Shown here one piece after another: positions 7,512 to 10,886 of a stretch of 10,886 nucleotides of DNA. A program made the translations under genes and the position numbers. This DNA comes from Bacillota bacterium (GTDB lineage Bacteria; Bacillota; Bacilli; Alicyclobacillales; SLC66). Numbering within the stretch: the stretch's first letter is position 1; every line of letters begins with the position of its first letter. The stretch covers positions 1-10,886 of the forward strand of contig JAJZCJ010000093.1 in NCBI GenBank assembly GCA_021846145.1, in the 5' to 3' direction. The notes beneath the pieces are model-generated. The model was not told where the DNA came from. It saw only the letters and a list, made by a program, of their open reading frames with translations, and searched no databases.

Positions 7512-8699
7512 TTATACTCGCCTCCTTGCCCTTGTACGCCACAATTTCACCCGAGAATACAGCTTCGACTTTGTGCTTCGATTTTCTTCAGCTAGTAATT
7601 TTTCGCCAAGTCGTTGAAAATCCCTAGCAGCCTTAGAATATCGGTTATGGGTCACCACTGGAATCCCCAAGTCTGCCGCTGCACCTACTGCTAACCCGTC
7701 AAATGCAATCGTTGCATAAAATTCACTTTCCAATACATCAGTAGCGTGACGTTCACTTAACGTTCCTTTTTTTACTGACACATGCTTCACCTTATCTAGC
7801 GCATAACCCAACGTCTGCAATATGTTTAACATGCGACGATTATTTTTGACGCTTGCCAAATCAGCCACACTGATCATCAACACTTGATCCGCTGCTTCCC
7901 ACACTGTTAAAAAATCATCATTCATGACAGGCGATGTATCGACCAACACGTAATCAAAATCTTTTTTTAATGTGCGAATCAGGCCCTGCACATAGGATGC
8001 AGTCACATACTCCCCTTCTTCCACAGAAAGTGGTGCCGAGAGCACGTACACTCCAGATTCGTGCTTATTCAAATAACTCGCAAACACTTCTTGATAGCGC
8101 TCACCTTCAAGCATCAACGAATAGATGTTGCGGGGACTATCTGACAACCCCAGTCGTAAATTGACATCGCCAAAGGCAAGATCCATATCGACAATGACCA
8201 CTTTTTTCCCTGCATTCGCCATCGCTACCCCAACGTTGACGGTCGTGGTGGTTTTACCCACACCACCTTTAGCGCTGACCAAAACAATAACCCTGGATTG
8301 ATGATGAAGTTGATCCATCAATATCGTCGACTGGGTTTTGCGCAACTGGTTCTCCGATCGTTCATATACGAGACGAATGGAGGCAAGTACCTCCAGCGCT
8401 GTGCATGTGGCTTCCAGACTGTCTTTGATCCCCGCACGCATGGCTTGCTTTAATAGCTCAGGAGATTGATTGGCAGTGATAATAATCACGGAAATTTCAG
8501 GGTTATCATCCACGATGCGACGTGCGATTTCAATTTCTACATCACCATCCACGGACATCAACACCATTTCCGGCTTATAGGCTCGCACAGCGTCCGCCAT
8601 GTTATCATTGTGAACGGTTCCCATCAGTTCAATGTCCGATGCAGATGTGACAGCTTGAGTGTATTGCTCAGGCATAATACCCAACACGAGGCGGATCAC
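7512..8699 (-). CDS. cpaE: CpaE/TadZ-like protein: pseudo-receiver plus MinD/ParA-type ATPase
   Basis: CpaE/TadZ proteins place the Tad machine in the cell, often at a pole. The 395 residues have an N-terminal receiver-like domain (about 1-115) and a MinD/ParA ATPase domain (about 135-375). The ATPase has a deviant Walker A, KGGVGKT (144-150, signature K144 and K149), a second motif VIVDMD (168-173) and a Walker B DYVLVDTSP (249-257). The receiver is degenerate: the acidic pair near the N-terminus is absent (LVLGIMP) and the phosphoacceptor position in VLMSVDG is Ser49, so it should not be phosphorylated, as in other CpaE proteins. The C-terminus ends in a strongly basic tail (KLWRTRARRRV). 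GTG 8699 is chosen because AGGTGA lies five bases before it; a TTG at 8717 overlapping the cpaB stop would add six residues. Confidence 0.92.
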   Translation of the reverse strand: MIRLVLGIMPEQYTQAVTSASDIELMGTVHNDNMADAVRAYKPEMVLMSVDGDVEIEIARRIVDDNPEISVIIITANQSPELLKQAMRAGIKDSLEATCTALEVLASIRLVYERSENQLRKTQSTILMDQLHHQSRVIVLVSAKGGVGKTTTTVNVGVAMANAGKKVVIVDMDLAFGDVNLRLGLSDSPRNIYSLMLEGERYQEVFASYLNKHESGVYVLSAPLSVEEGEYVTASYVQGLIRTLKKDFDYVLVDTSPVMNDDFLTVWEAADQVLMISVADLASVKNNRRMLNILQTLGYALDKVKHVSVKKGTLSERHATDVLESEFYATIAFDGLAVGAAADLGIPVVTHNRYSKAARDFQRLGEKLLAEENRSTKSKLYSRVKLWRTRARRRV

Positions 8700-8704
8700 C
8701 GCGC

Positions 8705-8710
8705 TCACCT
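8705..8710 (-). promoter_or_regulatory. Ribosome binding site deciding the cpaE start
   Basis: AGGTGA (8710-8705 on the minus strand) follows the cpaB stop TGA, sharing its last base, and precedes GTG 8699 by five bases. No comparable site stands before TTG 8717. The product then begins with the first strand of the receiver fold, as expected. Confidence 0.55.
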
Positions 8711-9423
8711 CATTCAATGGTCTTATCCGTAACCGTGGGCGGGATTTGCTTTAATAGTCCTCCGCTTGGTTCAAGTACAAAGTAAAGCTGTCCATAAACG
8801 GCGGTAAAAGCAATCTGATTAGCTTCTTCTGGTGTAACGGCAAGATTGATCGCCTGCCCAGAAGTTTGGTTGTTGGCAGTAGAAGAGGCTGGCATTGCAG
8901 GAACAGACATAACGAGCACATTTTTCGCAATAATTTGCGAAGCATCAAGTGTCGTTTTATTAAATCCTTTATTTAAGATGGAAAGTACCGCTACATGATC
9001 ACCCGCCTGGATATTCCCACCCACTGTATACACGGGATTATACAGCACACCGATGGCTACAAGGCCATTAGGAATGCGATCAGCAAAATCAGCCGATGTT
9101 AAGCGATCAGTCAATAAATTTGGAATAATCTGCTCACCAGGATAGATTGGCTGTGTCGCCATCTCCCCAATGATCGGCTTCAGCTGAGAAAATGTACCTG
9201 GGCTCACTCCGCCTGCAGGAATGGAAATCAGTTGAAGCATACTTGCAGTAATGGTGACGTGCGCAGGTATGACCACTTTGGCAACCGCCACCGCAGCATC
9301 TTTTTCCTGTGCCCGTATGGTGGCTATTTGCCTTTGTAAAGCGGATTCTGCGGCTACAGCCGCAAGCACTGCAAAACCGATAGAGAGAAGGATCAGCAAT
9401 GTTGTCACGCGCATTTTTTTCAT
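8710..9423 (-). CDS. cpaB: CpaB/RcpC Flp pilus assembly protein with SAF domain
   Basis: CpaB/RcpC is an accessory of the Tad machine facing the outside of the membrane. The 237 residues begin with KKMR and one membrane segment (about 7-25), followed by an alanine-rich helix. A SAF domain covers about 45-107 (VVIPAHVTITASMLQLISIP, then IGEMATQPIYPGEQI), and an RcpC-type beta domain about 118-220 (IPNGLVAIGV, IQAGDHVAVLSIL, LAVTPEEANQIAFTAVYGQLYFVL). There is no signal-peptidase site that I can call with confidence, so it is probably membrane-anchored. In species with an outer membrane the protein is linked to the secretin; none is seen here, so binding to peptidoglycan or the pilus is more likely. 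ATG 9423 has GAGAGG nine bases upstream; ATG at the fourth codon is an alternative. It starts 13 bases after the TadG-like stop. Confidence 0.92.
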   Translation of the reverse strand: MKKMRVTTLLILLSIGFAVLAAVAAESALQRQIATIRAQEKDAAVAVAKVVIPAHVTITASMLQLISIPAGGVSPGTFSQLKPIIGEMATQPIYPGEQIIPNLLTDRLTSADFADRIPNGLVAIGVLYNPVYTVGGNIQAGDHVAVLSILNKGFNKTTLDASQIIAKNVLVMSVPAMPASSTANNQTSGQAINLAVTPEEANQIAFTAVYGQLYFVLEPSGGLLKQIPPTVTDKTIE

Positions 9424-9436
9424 GACTTTAGCCTCT

Positions 9437-10342
9437 CTACTGCGTTAATTTCACGCCATATAGTCCAAAATTCATACCCTGCCCCACCGTGCCTGGAACC
9501 ACCATTTGCATGAACCTACCGACAATCTCTTGATGTCCGCCACTTCCCTGCAATCCATCTAGGTAAAATGCGGCAAATCCAACAATCGTAACTAACGAAC
9601 GACCGTTCTCTGCTCCAGAACTGATGATCGGCAACAGCATGACACGTGGACAATTTTCTGTTGCAGTTGCAAATGAACAGGAGCCTGAGGACTGGAGCCT
9701 GTAATTAATGGCGTTTGCAACTGGCCCCTCCATCACGCCTGGCTCTGTGTCTACTTGGTCTCCTACATGCAATACCCCGCTGTAACCGTACATCAAATTT
9801 TGTCCAAATACACAAGCGCCATTGCCACCTAGCGCTAAATAACCATAATTGCCATCCACACCTTCGCCAGCGCTTGCAGACAATGTGTACTCTTGGCCAT
9901 AAGTAAACGTTTGTTCCTGAACGCCAAGTGGTACAAAACCGGTTCCTGACACAAGTGTCCCTGCTGTTGCCTGTACATGCGCTTGATAAGTGACGTTACT
10001 AAACCCCAACACTTTTGCGAACGCCAACGGAATGCGAATCGTCCGATATAGATCCACAGTATCTGCCGTCGTGTTCACCACTACCTGATCGACGCTTTCT
10101 CCATTGTTGTTGACAAAAGAAACGGCTGCCGCAGTGGCTGCTGATTGACCTTGAAATATGTTCTCCACACCCGCCAGCGCCCCCGCATCGAGGGCATTCA
10201 ATAATTTATCCTTTGCCATGTAAGCGCTACCCACATCTGTCACTAACGCCGTGGCACCTAACATGCCCACCATCGCCAACGTGACAATCACCGCAACGTT
10301 ACCACTGTCTCCTGTGATCATTTTCTTCATCCAGTGAAACAT
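9437..10342 (-). CDS. tadG: TadG-like protein with N-terminal Tad domain
   Basis: A 301-residue surface or pilus-associated protein. The N-terminus matches the putative Flp pilus-assembly TadG-like domain: a charged start (MFHWMKKMITGDSGN) and a hydrophobic segment at about 15-35, followed by TDVGSAYMAKDKLLNALDAG (35-54), where the conserved D/Y/K/L spacing is family-typical. Residues 55-125 form an alanine- and valine-rich region. The C-terminal part (130-301) has Gly-rich blocks (GNYGYLALGGNGAC, 164-177; PGVMEG, 201-206) and VVGF-like strands (VTIVGFAAFYLDG, 251-263), with three cysteines (177, 222, 231). It is shorter than many TadG proteins and shows no von Willebrand A motif. ATG 10342 is two bases after the tadE stop with GAGGGTGG upstream, so translation is coupled. 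The symbol follows the domain name, not proven orthology. Confidence 0.82.
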   Translation of the reverse strand: MFHWMKKMITGDSGNVAVIVTLAMVGMLGATALVTDVGSAYMAKDKLLNALDAGALAGVENIFQGQSAATAAAVSFVNNNGESVDQVVVNTTADTVDLYRTIRIPLAFAKVLGFSNVTYQAHVQATAGTLVSGTGFVPLGVQEQTFTYGQEYTLSASAGEGVDGNYGYLALGGNGACVFGQNLMYGYSGVLHVGDQVDTEPGVMEGPVANAINYRLQSSGSCSFATATENCPRVMLLPIISSGAENGRSLVTIVGFAAFYLDGLQGSGGHQEIVGRFMQMVVPGTVGQGMNFGLYGVKLTQ

Positions 10343-10344
10343 GT

Positions 10345-10728
10345 CTATTCCACCCTCATAGTCATTACCGCTTGCAGTTGTATTGTACTTGGCAAAAACA
10401 GACTGAGCGGCAACATGATCGATACAGGGTACGTAATCGTGATGGTAACCGGCATTCCCGAACTTTGCGGATAGGGCTGACTAATACTTGTTTTCACTTG
10501 CGAAACATCGAGCGTTTGGCAATCCTGCCCAATCACCTGTAAAATTTCTGTTTGCGCAACGCCAATACTCGCATATCTCGCAGCATCTCGCGCTGCTTCA
10601 TTGATCACGATGTCACTGTAAAAAAGCACTCCAAAATTGAATATTCCCACCAGTATTAAAAGCAGTACAGGCAACACCAAAGCAAATTCGACAAGTGATT
10701 GACCGCGTTCATCGCGCCATATCCGCAT
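10345..10728 (-). CDS. tadE: TadE-like minor pseudopilin
   Basis: A 127-residue TadE/TadF-type pseudopilin, a minor membrane or pilus component processed by the prepilin peptidase. The start is short and basic (MRIWRDERG) and is followed by QSLVEFALVLPVLLLILVGIF (10-30). G9 followed by Q10 with Glu14 at position +5 obeys the type IV prepilin cleavage rule. The helix continues to INEAARDAARYAS (42-54), a pattern seen in nearly all TadE proteins; the rest is a small beta domain. ATG 10728 is chosen because AAAAGGTGATT stands just upstream. A longer frame to TTG 10788 would have to cross the terminator hairpin at 10746-10775 and is rejected. It ends two bases before the TadG-like gene. Confidence 0.92.
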   Translation of the reverse strand: MRIWRDERGQSLVEFALVLPVLLLILVGIFNFGVLFYSDIVINEAARDAARYASIGVAQTEILQVIGQDCQTLDVSQVKTSISQPYPQSSGMPVTITITYPVSIMLPLSLFLPSTIQLQAVMTMRVE

Positions 10729-10745
10729 GGTAATCACCTTTTGGC

Positions 10746-10775
10746 AAAAAAGGGCAGGTTGCGTAACCCACCCCT
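10746..10775 (-). terminator. Intrinsic terminator or attenuator between flp and tadE
   Basis: On the minus strand AGGGGTGGGTT (10775-10765), the 4-base loop ACGC and AACCTGCCCTT (10760-10750) form an 11-base-pair stem with three G-U pairs. It is followed by U bases; the run spans six U (10751-10746), partly inside the stem. It stands 22 bases after the flp stop and 17 before the tadE start. Its place inside the operon suggests partial termination. Confidence 0.78.
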
Positions 10776-10797
10776 TGCCGATTTTCAAATTTATTGA

Positions 10798-10886
10798 TTA
10801 TAAAGATTTGGTGATATTGGTAAATAAATTGCCTATTTGAGTGCCCATTGCAGTTAGAGCCAACACTACTACCACTGCGACAAGCG
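10798..10886 (-). CDS. flp: Flp pilin, C-terminal end only (N-terminus off window)
   Basis: Twenty-eight residues remain before the TAA at 10800-10798: a hydrophobic LVAVVVVLALTAMG stretch and then TQIGNLFTNITKSL. This matches the end of Flp/Fap pilins, which are about 50-70 residues long with a cleaved leader, a Glu/Tyr-containing hydrophobic helix, and a short tail of the type GTxIxxxFxxIxxxL. As the main pilus subunit it polymerises into the Tad fibre. The leader and the Glu-Tyr motif lie beyond the right edge and cannot be checked. It is the first gene, within view, of the operon running to 3955. Confidence 0.85.
   Translation of the reverse strand, partial: LVAVVVVLALTAMGTQIGNLFTNITKSL

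Noticed and set aside
10729..10788. Longer TadE from TTG 10788
   Set aside because: The extra 20 codons run through a terminator hairpin, and the remaining start ATG 10728 gives a normal short prepilin leader.
1..10886. CRISPR array, transposon, tRNA or rRNA
   Set aside because: I saw no regularly spaced repeats, transposase motifs, inverted terminal repeats or tRNA-like cloverleaf in the gaps, which are all short.

Overview
The window looks like chromosomal DNA of a Gram-positive (Bacillota-type) bacterium of moderate G+C. The reasons are strong AGGAGG-like ribosome binding sites, GTG starts, tightly packed operons, and a Tad/Flp pilus cluster with no secretin gene, as expected for a cell with one membrane. 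An Alicyclobacillus-like relative is possible but cannot be shown from the sequence alone.

Left part (1-3902). A PPK2-family polyphosphate kinase runs off the left edge on the minus strand. It is divergent from a 100-residue single-domain rhodanese, which has its own promoter and a clear intrinsic terminator. Next on the plus strand is a 751-residue soluble diguanylate cyclase (GAF-PAS-PAS-unassigned region-GGDEF) with an intact GGDEF motif and an RxxD inhibitory site. After it comes a 44-residue four-cysteine zinc-ribbon microprotein with a strong ribosome binding site.

Right part (3955-10886, all minus strand). This is a Tad (tight adherence) pilus operon, read from right to left: Flp pilin (only its C-terminus is inside), TadE-like pseudopilin, TadG-like protein, CpaB/RcpC, CpaE/TadZ, CpaF/TadA ATPase, TadB, TadC, and a small DUF192 protein as the last gene. 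Most junctions are 0-20 bases, so the genes are probably co-transcribed and in several places translationally coupled. The exception is the flp-tadE gap, which contains a terminator-like hairpin followed by six U. This probably lets the pilin be made in excess over the assembly machine.

How the parts fit. CpaF hydrolyses ATP to drive the TadB/TadC membrane platform, which polymerises Flp. CpaE probably places the machine in the cell, CpaB is an extracytoplasmic or membrane-anchored accessory, and TadE and the TadG-like protein are minor surface or pilus components. No prepilin peptidase is seen, so it must lie beyond the right edge or elsewhere. The neighbouring diguanylate cyclase could tie c-di-GMP to surface attachment, but that is inference from position only. 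The rest of the window is ordinary; I see no CRISPR array, transposon, tRNA, rRNA or phage gene.
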